A DNA stretch of 64,000 nt from Capnocytophaga sp. oral taxon 338 str. F0234 (GCF_000192225.1 NZ_GL872413.1:776714-840713); one strand, 5' to 3'; shown: positions 6,429-13,833, numbered from the stretch's first letter. The notes: generated from the sequence alone by a model not told the origin. A program made the numbers and translations.

Positions 6429-9329
6429 ATGACTAATAAAAATACAGATTTTCAGAAGAGTATGGCAAAACTTGGTTTTGTTACAGATGATGATTGTTTG
6501 TATTTAACCACTAAAGATTATACTATTTTACCTGATCTACAAATTCAATTTCATATTGAAAAAGCTAAAGAATTTGCAGCCTCTGCTGTATATCTACGAA
6601 AACAACTCAATGGTAGCTATAAACCTCAAGTATATTTATTTGATTTTACTCATATCCCCTTTACAGAAGAAAAAGAACTGAATATATCAGAAATACAAAC
6701 TAAAATTTGGAGTAGTGGTGAGGCTCCATTAGCTTGTTTCTTCTACAAAACAGAAATAAAAATAGTTGATTGCTCTCGTCATCTTACCGAAGATTACAAA
6801 CCTCAATATCTTATAGAACATTTAGCATTAACAGCTAAAGCACATCAGTTATATAATAATCAATTTGCTATCAAAATCAAGAGTGGTATTTTTTGGGAAG
6901 AAAAAGAATTAAAAAATAAATTTAAATTTGGAAATTCTGCCTATGATACTTTAATCCAAAATATCCACTTTGTTATCAACAAATTGAAAGAACAGTTTGT
7001 TGATACAACTCCTCAATTGGCTAATAAAATCATTATACAAGCTATTCTTATAAAATATTTGGAAGAACGTATGGATAACAACGGAAATAAGTTGTTATCT
7101 GATAAATATTTTCAACCTTATGGATCGACTTCTTTTAACGAAGTTTTACGTCAAAAGGGAAAATTTGCTGATTTGCTTTCTGATTTAGATAAGCATTTTA
7201 ATGGAAATGTTTTTAAATGGAAAGAAGAAGAGCAAGAAGAGCTTAGAAGATTAGATTTATCTATTGTTGCTCAACTTCTAAATACTGATAAAAAAGATTT
7301 ATCTTCACAACAGCTTGAATTCGGATTTACTAATTGGCGATACTTTGAATTTAGTTTTATTCCTGTAGAACTTATAAGTAGATTATATGAAGAGTTTTTA
7401 GGAGAACAGAAAAAAGAAAAAGGATTGTTCTATACACCATCACATTTAGCTAAATTATTAGTAGATGAATGTTTGCCACTGAAAAACTATGAAGATTTTG
7501 ATATAGCTAATTATAAGATACTCGATCCTGCTTGTGGCTCAGGAATATTTTTGGTAGTAGTTTTTAAACGTCTTGTACAAATTTGGAAGTTACAACACAA
7601 TATGGCGACTCCTACTATAACCGACTTAAAAAAGTTGTTAAAAAATATTTATGGAGTAGATAAGGAACAACAAGCAATATACCTAACATCATTTAGTTTA
7701 AGTTTAGCTTTGTGCAATGAGCTTAACCCTATTACCATATTGAATGAATTGCGATTTGATAACTTAATAGGAAGTAATCTCATACATTCTGATTTTTTTG
7801 CCTGCAAAGAAATAGAAAACAAAAAATTCGACTTAGTTATTGGTAACCCACCCTTTGTAAGAGGGAAATTAGATAAAAAGCAGGAAATATGGAAGATTAA
7901 TGATAAAAAGATTAAAATTCCACAAGGGCAAATAGCCCTTGGTTTTCTTACACAATCCTTTAATTACTTAAAGGAAGGGGGGCTCTTATGCTTAATTATC
8001 AAATCATCAGGACTTTTATATAATAGTACTTCAAATGATTTTAAAAAGATGTTGTTTGAGAACTATAACATTATTCAATTATTTGATTTTACAGCATTGG
8101 CACGAAATCGTTCTCTTTGGGAGAATGCTGATGTAGCTGCTGCAGCTATATTTGCTAAAAATGAAGCTCCTGATATACGAAAGAATATCTTACATCTCAC
8201 TTTCAGAAGGACAAAAGCTACCATAGAGCGTATTGTTTTTGAAATAGATGATTATGATTTACATTTTATAAACCGACAAACAGCTATTGCTAATCCTTTT
8301 ATATGGAAAAATAATTTATTAGGTGGAGGACGTATAAAAACACTTGTTGAAAGAGTAGGGAAATTGATTCTTTTTAAAAATTATTTAAAAGATAATAATT
8401 GTATTATAGGAGAGGGTTTTTTCTTGGGTAAAAAATCTAAACCTTCTAAATTTATTAAAAGTATAAAAATACTGCCTACAAAATCATTTAATGAAGAAAA
8501 AATTGATTATTCAGCTTTAGAAGAATTAGATGATGATATTTGTTTTGATAGACCTCTTAATGATAACCTTTTTAAAGCTCCTAATGTGATTATAAAAGAA
8601 CATATTGGTAAGGATAAATTACCTATTTTCTACAATAAAATTAGTTTTCTATTTGGTCATAGATTTATAGGAATTGCATCTACTATAGGAGATAGAAATT
8701 TTCTTAAAGAAATTGTAGACAATTGTATTAATTTCTCTAACTTCTATAGATTCTATTTTATAACAACAAGTTCAGAAACAGCTATCAATAAAAATAATAC
8801 TATTTTATTGAAAGATTTTAAAGAGTTGCCTGTTGTAAAAAATAAAAGTTTACTTTCAGATGTTGATTTGAATATAATCAATGATTGTCTCAACTTTAAG
8901 TATGACTTTTTAATTCATGGAGAAAACTCTAAAGCTTTACAACCTATTGCAAAGAAAGAGTTACAATCAGTACTATTGCATTATGGTATGGAGTTTTCAA
9001 GAGCTTTAAATGCTATTTATGGAAATGAAGAACGGCAATTTAGACTCACACAAGTAGTACAGCTTAAAAACTCATTTATTGCTACTGTTTTTAAATATGA
9101 CAACTTAACAAATCCTGTTGAGTTTGTAAACGAAAACGCTATAAATATTGAAGAACTCAGTAATGAAAAACTCTCAGCACATCTATCCGCTAACAGAATT
9201 GTAAAATTATACCCTGAAAAGGATATGATTGTTTTTGTAAAACCTAATCAATACAGATATTGGCTATCACTCACTGCCTATCGAGATGCTGATAAATGTT
9301 TTTCTGATTTAATAAATACAGGATACTAA
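6429..9329 (+). CDS. Eco57I-like N6-adenine DNA methyltransferase (966 aa)
   Basis: This is a large gamma-class N6-adenine methyltransferase. Motif I (LDPACGSGIF) is near residue 365 and catalytic motif IV (VIGNPPFV) near residue 472. The ~360 residues before motif I are helical with no obvious PD-(D/E)XK core. The ~450 residues after the catalytic domain are large enough for target-recognition regions of the TaqI/Eco57I kind. Length is typical of type IIG-like or BREX PglX-like enzymes, but no other BREX gene is present. The last base of its TAA is the first base of the next gene's ATG (TAATG at 9327-9331), implying translational coupling with a nuclease. The frame is intact, unlike the first methyltransferase. 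Inference: it modifies host DNA and also determines the specificity of the coupled nuclease. Confidence 0.85.
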   Translation: MTNKNTDFQKSMAKLGFVTDDDCLYLTTKDYTILPDLQIQFHIEKAKEFAASAVYLRKQLNGSYKPQVYLFDFTHIPFTEEKELNISEIQTKIWSSGEAPLACFFYKTEIKIVDCSRHLTEDYKPQYLIEHLALTAKAHQLYNNQFAIKIKSGIFWEEKELKNKFKFGNSAYDTLIQNIHFVINKLKEQFVDTTPQLANKIIIQAILIKYLEERMDNNGNKLLSDKYFQPYGSTSFNEVLRQKGKFADLLSDLDKHFNGNVFKWKEEEQEELRRLDLSIVAQLLNTDKKDLSSQQLEFGFTNWRYFEFSFIPVELISRLYEEFLGEQKKEKGLFYTPSHLAKLLVDECLPLKNYEDFDIANYKILDPACGSGIFLVVVFKRLVQIWKLQHNMATPTITDLKKLLKNIYGVDKEQQAIYLTSFSLSLALCNELNPITILNELRFDNLIGSNLIHSDFFACKEIENKKFDLVIGNPPFVRGKLDKKQEIWKINDKKIKIPQGQIALGFLTQSFNYLKEGGLLCLIIKSSGLLYNSTSNDFKKMLFENYNIIQLFDFTALARNRSLWENADVAAAAIFAKNEAPDIRKNILHLTFRRTKATIERIVFEIDDYDLHFINRQTAIANPFIWKNNLLGGGRIKTLVERVGKLILFKNYLKDNNCIIGEGFFLGKKSKPSKFIKSIKILPTKSFNEEKIDYSALEELDDDICFDRPLNDNLFKAPNVIIKEHIGKDKLPIFYNKISFLFGHRFIGIASTIGDRNFLKEIVDNCINFSNFYRFYFITTSSETAINKNNTILLKDFKELPVVKNKSLLSDVDLNIINDCLNFKYDFLIHGENSKALQPIAKKELQSVLLHYGMEFSRALNAIYGNEERQFRLTQVVQLKNSFIATVFKYDNLTNPVEFVNENAINIEELSNEKLSAHLSANRIVKLYPEKDMIVFVKPNQYRYWLSLTAYRDADKCFSDLINTGY

Positions 9330-10009
9330 TGATAGCCAACGAATATTCACCACTTACACAAACACCTACTTTATCTGTACAAAAAGGAAAAACACTTCAA
9401 CTTATATACAAAGCAATGAATGAAGCTATATTGCCTTTTAGAAAAATAGTATTAGAACAAGATAATTTAAAGAAGCCTTTAAACGAAAATAAATATACTC
9501 AGATATTTGTAGAGCAAGTAGACGTATTTTTAAGACAATACCCCAATATAGGGGTGAAAAACCAATATTCAGATGTATTTTACAATACAAAAGGAGTGCC
9601 TGATTTTTATTTTCATAAGATAGAGGAAGGTTTTTATAATGAACCTATAATAGTTTGGGAGTCAAAAATGCTAAATACTCATACTAAAAAAGAGAGAAAA
9701 AAGGAATATGTAGTAGGCAATAATAACAATGGAGGTATAGAACGTTTTAAAAATGAAAAACACGGTAAAGGATTGAATGAATGTGGCTTGTTAGGCTTTG
9801 TAGAAGATGAAACTTTTGAACATTGGCATTCTCAAATTAATGAGTGGATAGAAGCTCTATCAAACACTGATAACAATTGGTATAAAGATGAAAAACTGCA
9901 TATTACTGAACCACATAATGACTACTATCTACTGAAATCAAAGGTACATAGAACTAATAATAAACTAAATCTTACTCATTTGTGGATCACTGTTTATAAG
10001 AATAATTAA
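9329..10009 (+). CDS. PD-(D/E)XK nuclease partner of the methyltransferase
   Basis: This 226-aa protein has the core GVPDFYFHK ... PIIVWESKML: Pro91-Asp92, then Glu111-Ser-Lys113. That is a PD-(D/E)XK active site with the usual spacing and hydrophobic strand before ExK. A Glu at about residue 62 could supply the additional acidic residue. It overlaps the methyltransferase by one base, so the two are one two-gene cassette, probably a restriction-modification or related defence system. I do not recognise it as a named restriction enzyme. The C-terminal half is rich in Asn, His and Trp and is unassigned. A strong terminator follows at once. Confidence 0.7.
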   Translation: MIANEYSPLTQTPTLSVQKGKTLQLIYKAMNEAILPFRKIVLEQDNLKKPLNENKYTQIFVEQVDVFLRQYPNIGVKNQYSDVFYNTKGVPDFYFHKIEEGFYNEPIIVWESKMLNTHTKKERKKEYVVGNNNNGGIERFKNEKHGKGLNECGLLGFVEDETFEHWHSQINEWIEALSNTDNNWYKDEKLHITEPHNDYYLLKSKVHRTNNKLNLTHLWITVYKNN

Positions 10010-10014
10010 CAAAA

Positions 10015-10046
10015 TCCCCGCTCATAGTATTCTCTACGAGCGGGGA
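10015..10046. terminator. Bidirectional hairpin terminator (CCCCGC family)
   Basis: TCCCCGCTCATAG (10015-10027) pairs with CTACGAGCGGGGA (10034-10046) in 12 of 13 positions around a 6-nt loop. It sits between convergent genes and has short T runs on both sides. Confidence 0.8.
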
Positions 10047-10050
10047 AATA

Positions 10051-10467
10051 TTATTTTTGTTGGTTAGATAACCTGAGGGCTTCTGTCCAGAAAGCGTCTT
10101 CTTCGTCTATGTGTTCAGAAAATAACCAAACCTCTTGTATTTTGTCGTTCTCTACTCGATAGAGATCAATACCTCTCATTCGCATACTTTTGTCAAAAAC
10201 AAAGACCTCAAAAGCGACGGCAGCAGCTACCAAAGGGTCGTTTTCGGTGATATAATCAATTTGGTCAATAGCAAAAGTGCCTCCACTGAGTTGCGACATT
10301 CTTCTCAAATGAGAGAATACAGCCTCTTTACCTTTATAGCTACCTGAAAGAGCTCCTTTCCCTGGTTGATGCCATACTAAATCATCGGCTAATAAACTGC
10401 CTACTTTCTCAAAATCTCCTTTAGCTAAGGAGATATAAAACTGATGTACGATTTCTGTTTTTGTCAT
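10051..10467 (-). CDS. SnoaL-like/NTF2-fold protein
   Basis: The 138-aa product has the SnoaL-like (NTF2 superfamily) layout: MTKTEIVHQFYISLAKGDFEKVGSLLADDLVWHQPG, then a core with GSYKGKEAVFSHL, and a C-terminal strand with KIQEVWLFSEHIDEEDAFWTEAL. Members form small cone-shaped barrels that bind or isomerise small hydrophobic molecules, but the family is functionally diverse. It is divergent from an HxlR regulator with a palindrome between them, so it is probably a regulated target. It starts at ATG 10467-10465, 33 nt from the -7 element at 10507-10500. The catalytic activity cannot be told. Confidence 0.8.
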   Translation of the reverse strand: MTKTEIVHQFYISLAKGDFEKVGSLLADDLVWHQPGKGALSGSYKGKEAVFSHLRRMSQLSGGTFAIDQIDYITENDPLVAAAVAFEVFVFDKSMRMRGIDLYRVENDKIQEVWLFSEHIDEEDAFWTEALRLSNQQK

Positions 10468-10499
10468 TTTTATATGAATTTTTCTTTGTTATTTCACCG

Positions 10500-10552
10500 C
10501 AAAATTATACCTTTGTATCCAAGCACACAAGTACTTACGAGAAAGTAAGTAC
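10500..10552. promoter_or_regulatory. Overlapping divergent promoters and HxlR operator candidate
   Basis: On the minus strand TAATTTTG (10507-10500) serves the SnoaL-like gene. On the plus strand TACCTTTG (10508-10515) abuts it and could serve the HxlR gene 90 nt away. Nearby, GTACTTAC (10531-10538) and GTAAGTAC (10545-10552) form a perfect inverted repeat with a 6-nt spacer. It contains the TACT...AGTA pattern known for HxlR-family operators such as that of YodB. Confidence 0.6.
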
Positions 10553-10601
10553 CTTACAAAAAAGTTAGAATTACTCAGTATCAAATAGAAAAAATATTGC
10601 G

Positions 10602-10925
10602 ATGAACGAAAAAAATATTAACAAAGACTGTCCTGTATGGCGAACAATGCAAATAATGGGAAGCAAAAGGGCAATGCTTATACTGTTTCATCTCAGTCAG
10701 CGCACACATCGTTATGGGGAACTAAAGCGTGCCATTCCACAAGTGAGTGAAAAAGTACTTAATGAAGAACTAAAAACGCTCTGCACTCATCAATTAGTAG
10801 CAAAAGTGAGTTATCCAGAAGTACCCCCGCGAGTGGAGTATTCCCTTACCGATTTAGGTAAAGAAGCCTTACCTATCATAGAAGCAATTATCCGTTTTGG
10901 AAATGACCACTTGAAGAATAACTAA
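10602..10925 (+). CDS. HxlR-family winged-helix regulator
   Basis: The 107-aa protein matches the HxlR family. It has CPVWRTMQIMGSKRAMLILFHL at the N-terminus, the recognition segment RYGELKRAIPQVSEKVLNEELKTL, and the wing VEYSLTDLGKEALPII. Cys10 lies at the position of the redox-sensing Cys of YodB/HypR-type regulators. These bind DNA as dimers and often respond to quinones, diamide or aldehydes. It is divergent from the SnoaL-like gene with a palindromic operator candidate between, so autoregulation and control of that gene are likely. The length is normal. It ends 5 nt before a strong terminator. Confidence 0.85.
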   Translation: MNEKNINKDCPVWRTMQIMGSKRAMLILFHLSQRTHRYGELKRAIPQVSEKVLNEELKTLCTHQLVAKVSYPEVPPRVEYSLTDLGKEALPIIEAIIRFGNDHLKNN

Positions 10926-10930
10926 TAAAA

Positions 10931-10977
10931 ACCCTCCCCGCTCGTAGTATTACCTACTAATGGGGAGGGTGTTTTTT
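10931..10977 (+). terminator. Strong intrinsic terminator (CCCCGC family)
   Basis: ACCCTCCCC (10931-10939) pairs with GGGGAGGGT (10962-10970). The inner part of the stem continues with CTCGTAG/CTAC pairing and mismatches. It is followed by a T7 run. It ends the HxlR transcript before a convergent gene. Confidence 0.85.
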
Positions 10978-10993
10978 TATCCTAATTTGCGTG

Positions 10994-11539
10994 TTATTTC
11001 AGCGAAGAAAGAAGTGCTAACAATCGCTGGGCTTGCGCTTTGGCTTTTGCTTCTATATCCTCTTTGGTATAACCTGCATTTACTGATGTCCCGTGAAAAT
11101 ATAGAGGCTCTACATACTTCATCTGTGCATAATAAGCCGTTTGCGCTAAGTTCTTACAAAACTCGTATACTTTGAAATGGTGTTCTCCCAAAGTGTGATA
11201 TTCACTTTCGGGTGCCCCAACGGTAAAACTTGGGATAAAATATTTCCCTTTGAGCTTATCTCCTTGTGAACCATAAGCAAACTGATACGTGAAAACCTCA
11301 TCAAACCAATGCTTGAGTATCGCTGGCATATTATACCAATAAAAAGGATATTGAAAGATAACCTCTTGATGCTTGAGTAAGGCTTCTTGCTCCGCTTTTA
11401 CATCTATTTGAAAGGTAGGGTATAGCGCTGATAAATTTCTGATTTCAAAATCTATGTCGCTACGAGAAAGCTCCTCTATGATAGCCTTATTAGCTATCGA
11501 TTGGTCAAAATGGGGGTGTGCTAAAATTACTAATGCCAT
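10994..11539 (-). CDS. Flavodoxin-fold NAD(P)H oxidoreductase (KefF/NQO1-like)
   Basis: Starting at ATG 11539, the product is 181 aa. MALVILAHPHFDQSIANKAI is the N-terminal strand and phosphate loop of the NAD(P)H dehydrogenase (quinone) family. IFQYPFYWYNMPAILKHWFDEVF, and GKYFIPSFTVGAPESEYHTLGEHHF are typical flavin- and substrate-loop regions. Such proteins reduce quinones or act as KefF-type subunits. No Kef channel is nearby, so a detoxifying quinone reductase is more likely. An upstream in-frame start at 11581 is rejected because it lies beyond the -7 element at 11573-11566. The gene diverges from an HxlR regulator, its likely controller. Confidence 0.85.
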   Translation of the reverse strand: MALVILAHPHFDQSIANKAIIEELSRSDIDFEIRNLSALYPTFQIDVKAEQEALLKHQEVIFQYPFYWYNMPAILKHWFDEVFTYQFAYGSQGDKLKGKYFIPSFTVGAPESEYHTLGEHHFKVYEFCKNLAQTAYYAQMKYVEPLYFHGTSVNAGYTKEDIEAKAKAQAQRLLALLSSLK

Positions 11540-11565
11540 ATCGAAATTATTTTTTAATTTTGGCG

Positions 11566-11614
11566 CAAAATTATAGTACAACTTTCAATCTGGCAATAAC
11601 TATCTAAATAGATA
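11566..11614. promoter_or_regulatory. Divergent control region with palindrome (HxlR operator candidate)
   Basis: TAATTTTG on the minus strand (11573-11566) is the -7 element of the oxidoreductase gene. TATCTAAATAGATA (11601-11614) is a near-perfect palindrome, 20 nt before the HxlR start codon. Its position suggests autoregulation and control of the divergent oxidoreductase gene. Confidence 0.5.
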
Positions 11615-11633
11615 CTTTATAATTTCAACTACT

Positions 11634-12011
11634 ATGGAAACAAAAATAGAGTGTACTGCCCCCAGCGTTCGCTTAGGAGAAAAAAACTATCCTTGCACCA
11701 TTGCCGTAGCGATGGATTTGATAGGAGGAAAATGGAAAGCCGTGATTTTGTATCATCTTAAAGAAGGTGAAAAGCGATTTAGCGAATTGAGAAAAGACCT
11801 CTATTCGGTAACCGAAACTACGCTGAGTATCCAGCTAAAACAATTGGAAAACGACGGGCTTATTTCTAAAGTTGTCTATGGTGAAAAACCTCCTTTGGTG
11901 GCTATCTATTCACTCACCGACTTAGGGAAATCTTTTTTGCCCATACTCGATGCCCTTACCCAATGGGGAAATAAAATTGTGCTTGAAAAAGGAACTTTCC
12001 TAACGGAATAA
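11634..12011 (+). CDS. HxlR-family winged-helix regulator (second copy)
   Basis: This 125-aa protein has the HxlR signature YPCTIAVAMDLIGGKWKAVI, the helix ELRKDLYSVTETTLSIQLKQLENDG and the wing VAIYSLTDLGKSFLPIL. The Cys just before the GGKWK helix occupies the usual sensor position. It is divergent from the NAD(P)H oxidoreductase gene. That pairing (HxlR regulator with a quinone or nitro reductase) is well known in other bacteria. It differs clearly in sequence from the HxlR protein at 10602, so the two probably have different operators, and the palindromes beside them do differ. Confidence 0.85.
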   Translation: METKIECTAPSVRLGEKNYPCTIAVAMDLIGGKWKAVILYHLKEGEKRFSELRKDLYSVTETTLSIQLKQLENDGLISKVVYGEKPPLVAIYSLTDLGKSFLPILDALTQWGNKIVLEKGTFLTE

Positions 12012-12053
12012 AACACAATTATTAATTTCCAAATTTTCTAATTTTCTAATTGC

Positions 12054-12152
12054 TCAATTATTCTCCGCTTTTTCCTTCAAAGCATTCACTCCATTAATAC
12101 CCAAACAAAAACCTATATAAAGGATAGCAAGGAGCAAAACGATTCTGTTAAT
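12054..12152 (-). other. Possible small membrane-protein ORF or gene remnant overlapping the MarR stop
   Basis: On the minus strand, a 32-codon frame runs from 12152 to a TGA at 12056-12054. It reads as a hydrophobic segment (IVLLLAILYIGFCLGI) followed by a charged tail NALKEKAENN. Its first possible codons are ATT AAC AGA; there is no ATG, GTG or TTG in the right place. It overlaps the stop of the MarR gene. It may be a small membrane protein with a rare ATT start, or the 3' remnant of a gene. Confidence that it is expressed is low. Confidence 0.25.
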
Positions 12153-12597
12153 TCGTCAAAAGTTTGTGCAGTTGAGCGTTGAACGAGGGCTGTTCGGTTG
12201 CCAAAATACTGAAAAATTCATCGTCGAAAGCCTCGACCTTAGCGACAGCTTGTGCGATGAGTTCGGCACCTTGAGCGGTGATAGCAACTACTTTGGCGCG
12301 GGTGTCGGTCTTGTGTTCTTCCCTTGTGATGAGGTCTTTGCTCTGCAAAGTGCGCACCACTTGCGAGGTGGTCATTGGGTCTATCTTGGTAAAATTTGCC
12401 AAAGATACCTGCGTGATTTCCTTTCCTTGTTGGGCGAACCACTGGGCGCTCGCCAAGAGTACAAACTGAGGGTGTGTGAGGTCGAAAGGTTGCAACACTT
12501 TTTTGATTCCGCGTTGCCATAACATACTTACCTGCCAAAGTAAAAGCCCTGAGCTTTCTTCGGCTTTCAGATTAAAAATTGAGGGCTGAGAGGTCAT
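12148..12597 (-). CDS. MarR-family transcriptional regulator
   Basis: The 149-aa product has the MarR winged-helix layout. N-terminal dimerisation helices (LLLWQVSMLWQRGIKKVL) are followed by DLTHPQFVLLASAQWF, the recognition helix TKIDPMTTSQVVRTLQSKDLI and the wing REEHKTDTRAKVVAITAQG. MarR proteins usually sense aromatic or oxidising compounds. The start (ATG 12597) lies inside the end of the upstream EVE-domain gene, a 26-bp overlap, so the two are co-transcribed and probably translationally coupled. Base composition is more GC-rich than in neighbouring genes, which also applies to part of the EVE gene and may indicate transfer of the pair. Confidence 0.85.
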   Translation of the reverse strand: MTSQPSIFNLKAEESSGLLLWQVSMLWQRGIKKVLQPFDLTHPQFVLLASAQWFAQQGKEITQVSLANFTKIDPMTTSQVVRTLQSKDLITREEHKTDTRAKVVAITAQGAELIAQAVAKVEAFDDEFFSILATEQPSFNAQLHKLLTN

Positions 12598-13024
12598 TGT
12601 GTAACATTTTAGAGGCTATAACTTTAAAATCGTTCTCGGATATTTCCAAAATACCAAAGCGAAAAGGATATCCCCACGCTTTTTTGTTAGGGATAAAGTC
12701 CAATAGCTCGATAAGGTCGGCTATGGGCGTTTCTTCGCAGTCTACAAAAGTAATATTTCTCCTAAACGGACAAAAATTTTCACTCATCTGAAAGGCATAG
12801 ACTTCCTCGTCTTTCACTCTGCCAATAGCCGTGAAGGCTTGGCATTTGTCTTCCTTTCCAAAATAGCGTTTGGAAGAGTAATAGAGAATACCGTCTCCCT
12901 CCTGCATACGCTTCAAAGGTTGCGCCTTGCCGTGGCAGGCTTGGGCAAAGCCTCCCGCAACGCCCATTTGTACGTGGTCTTTGCTCGCCACGATAATCCA
13001 ATATTTGATAGGTCTCTTTTTCAT
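12572..13024 (-). CDS. EVE-domain protein
   Basis: The 150-aa protein matches the EVE domain from YWIIVASKDHVQMGVAGGFAQ through HGKAQPLKRMQEGDGILYYSSK to the C-terminal AWGYPFRFGILEISENDF. EVE belongs to the PUA-like superfamily, related to YTH and SRA folds, and in several systems reads modified bases. Here it is a single-domain protein without a fused nuclease. It is the first gene of an operon with a MarR regulator, overlapping it by 26 bp. Linkage with regulators and quinone reductases is known for stand-alone EVE proteins more than linkage to restriction. The ligand is unknown. Confidence 0.85.
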   Translation of the reverse strand: MKKRPIKYWIIVASKDHVQMGVAGGFAQACHGKAQPLKRMQEGDGILYYSSKRYFGKEDKCQAFTAIGRVKDEEVYAFQMSENFCPFRRNITFVDCEETPIADLIELLDFIPNKKAWGYPFRFGILEISENDFKVIASKMLHNDLSALNF

Positions 13025-13041
13025 TTATAAATGGAATAAAA

Positions 13042-13066
13042 ACCGTGTGACACACTGCCACACGGT
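13042..13066 (-). terminator. Terminator after the NAD(P)H oxidoreductase gene
   Basis: ACCGTGTG (13042-13049) pairs with CACACGGT (13059-13066). On the minus strand it is followed by a run of T. It separates the oxidoreductase gene from the EVE-MarR operon. Confidence 0.75.
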
Positions 13067-13086
13067 GATTTTTATCAATTGCAAAA

Positions 13087-13641
13087 TTAGTTTAATTCTT
13101 TGATTTTCGCAACCAATCGAGCGGCGTGATCTTTGGCTCTTTGTTGTAAGGTTGTAAGTGCTTCTTTGGGCATTACCTCTGGAATGTACTTCATTCCATA
13201 AGAGATTACAGGCTCTTGGAATAGCAGTTTGCAGTGATTGGCAGTTTGGCGGTGAATGTTGAGAAAATCGGTAAACGGATAGTTCTGTGCGCCACCGTGT
13301 TGGTAAGCCTCTTCAGGTGCTCCGGTGGTGAAAGAAAGGATGAGTTTCTTGCCCATCAGCTTGTTGTCGCCATAAGCAAAGCCGTGTGAAAACACGTTGT
13401 CTAACCATTTTTTCAACAAAGCAGGAAGTGAATACCAATTCACGGGGAATTGCCATACAATTACATCCGCTTTTACAAGTTTAGCTTGTTCGGCAGTTAC
13501 ATCAATTTGATAGTTAGGATAGAGAGCTTGCAAGTTACTTACTTCAGCCTCAGGGAGCAAGCGTTTTACTTCTTCTAAAATAGCCTTATTGGCGTTAGAC
13601 GTTTCCATAGTAGGGTGCCCATTGATAATTAAAACTTTCAT
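13087..13641 (-). CDS. Flavodoxin-fold NAD(P)H oxidoreductase
   Basis: The 184-aa product begins MKVLIINGHPTMETSNANKAI, the strand and loop of the NAD(P)H dehydrogenase (quinone) family. It has VIVWQFPVNWYSLPALLKKWLDNVF and KLILSFTTGAPEEAYQHGGAQNY in the expected places. It is related to, but clearly distinct from, the proteins at 10994 and 3555. It has its own promoter (TACCTTTG on the minus strand at 13681-13674) and a terminator, so it is monocistronic, upstream of the EVE-MarR operon in the same direction. A quinone, azo or nitro reductase role fits the setting; the actual substrate is unknown. Confidence 0.85.
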   Translation of the reverse strand: MKVLIINGHPTMETSNANKAILEEVKRLLPEAEVSNLQALYPNYQIDVTAEQAKLVKADVIVWQFPVNWYSLPALLKKWLDNVFSHGFAYGDNKLMGKKLILSFTTGAPEEAYQHGGAQNYPFTDFLNIHRQTANHCKLLFQEPVISYGMKYIPEVMPKEALTTLQQRAKDHAARLVAKIKELN

Positions 13642-13673
13642 ATATAATTTAAATTTACTTCTTTATTCGGGCG

Positions 13674-13681
13674 CAAAGGTA
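13674..13681 (-). promoter_or_regulatory. -7 promoter element of the oxidoreductase gene
   Basis: The minus strand reads TACCTTTG followed by GCGC, 32 nt before the start codon. Confidence 0.6.
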
Positions 13682-13774
13682 ATATGTTTTTATATAATAA
13701 GCAAACTTACTATATATTATTTTATAAATATTTTTTTAAGGTGTAGGTATTACTATGAGTTAGGGATATAAAAA

Positions 13775-13808
13775 CTCCCCGCCGGTAGATTTCTCTACAG
13801 GCGGGGAG
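13775..13808 (-). terminator. Hairpin terminator (CCCCGC family)
   Basis: CTCCCCGCC (13775-13783) pairs with GGCGGGGAG (13800-13808), extended by GTAG/CTAC inside with one mismatch. On the minus strand a T5 run follows, giving termination for the gene ending at 13834. Confidence 0.8.
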
Positions 13809-13833
13809 AGGTTTTGTATGTTTTCTAAAGGTT

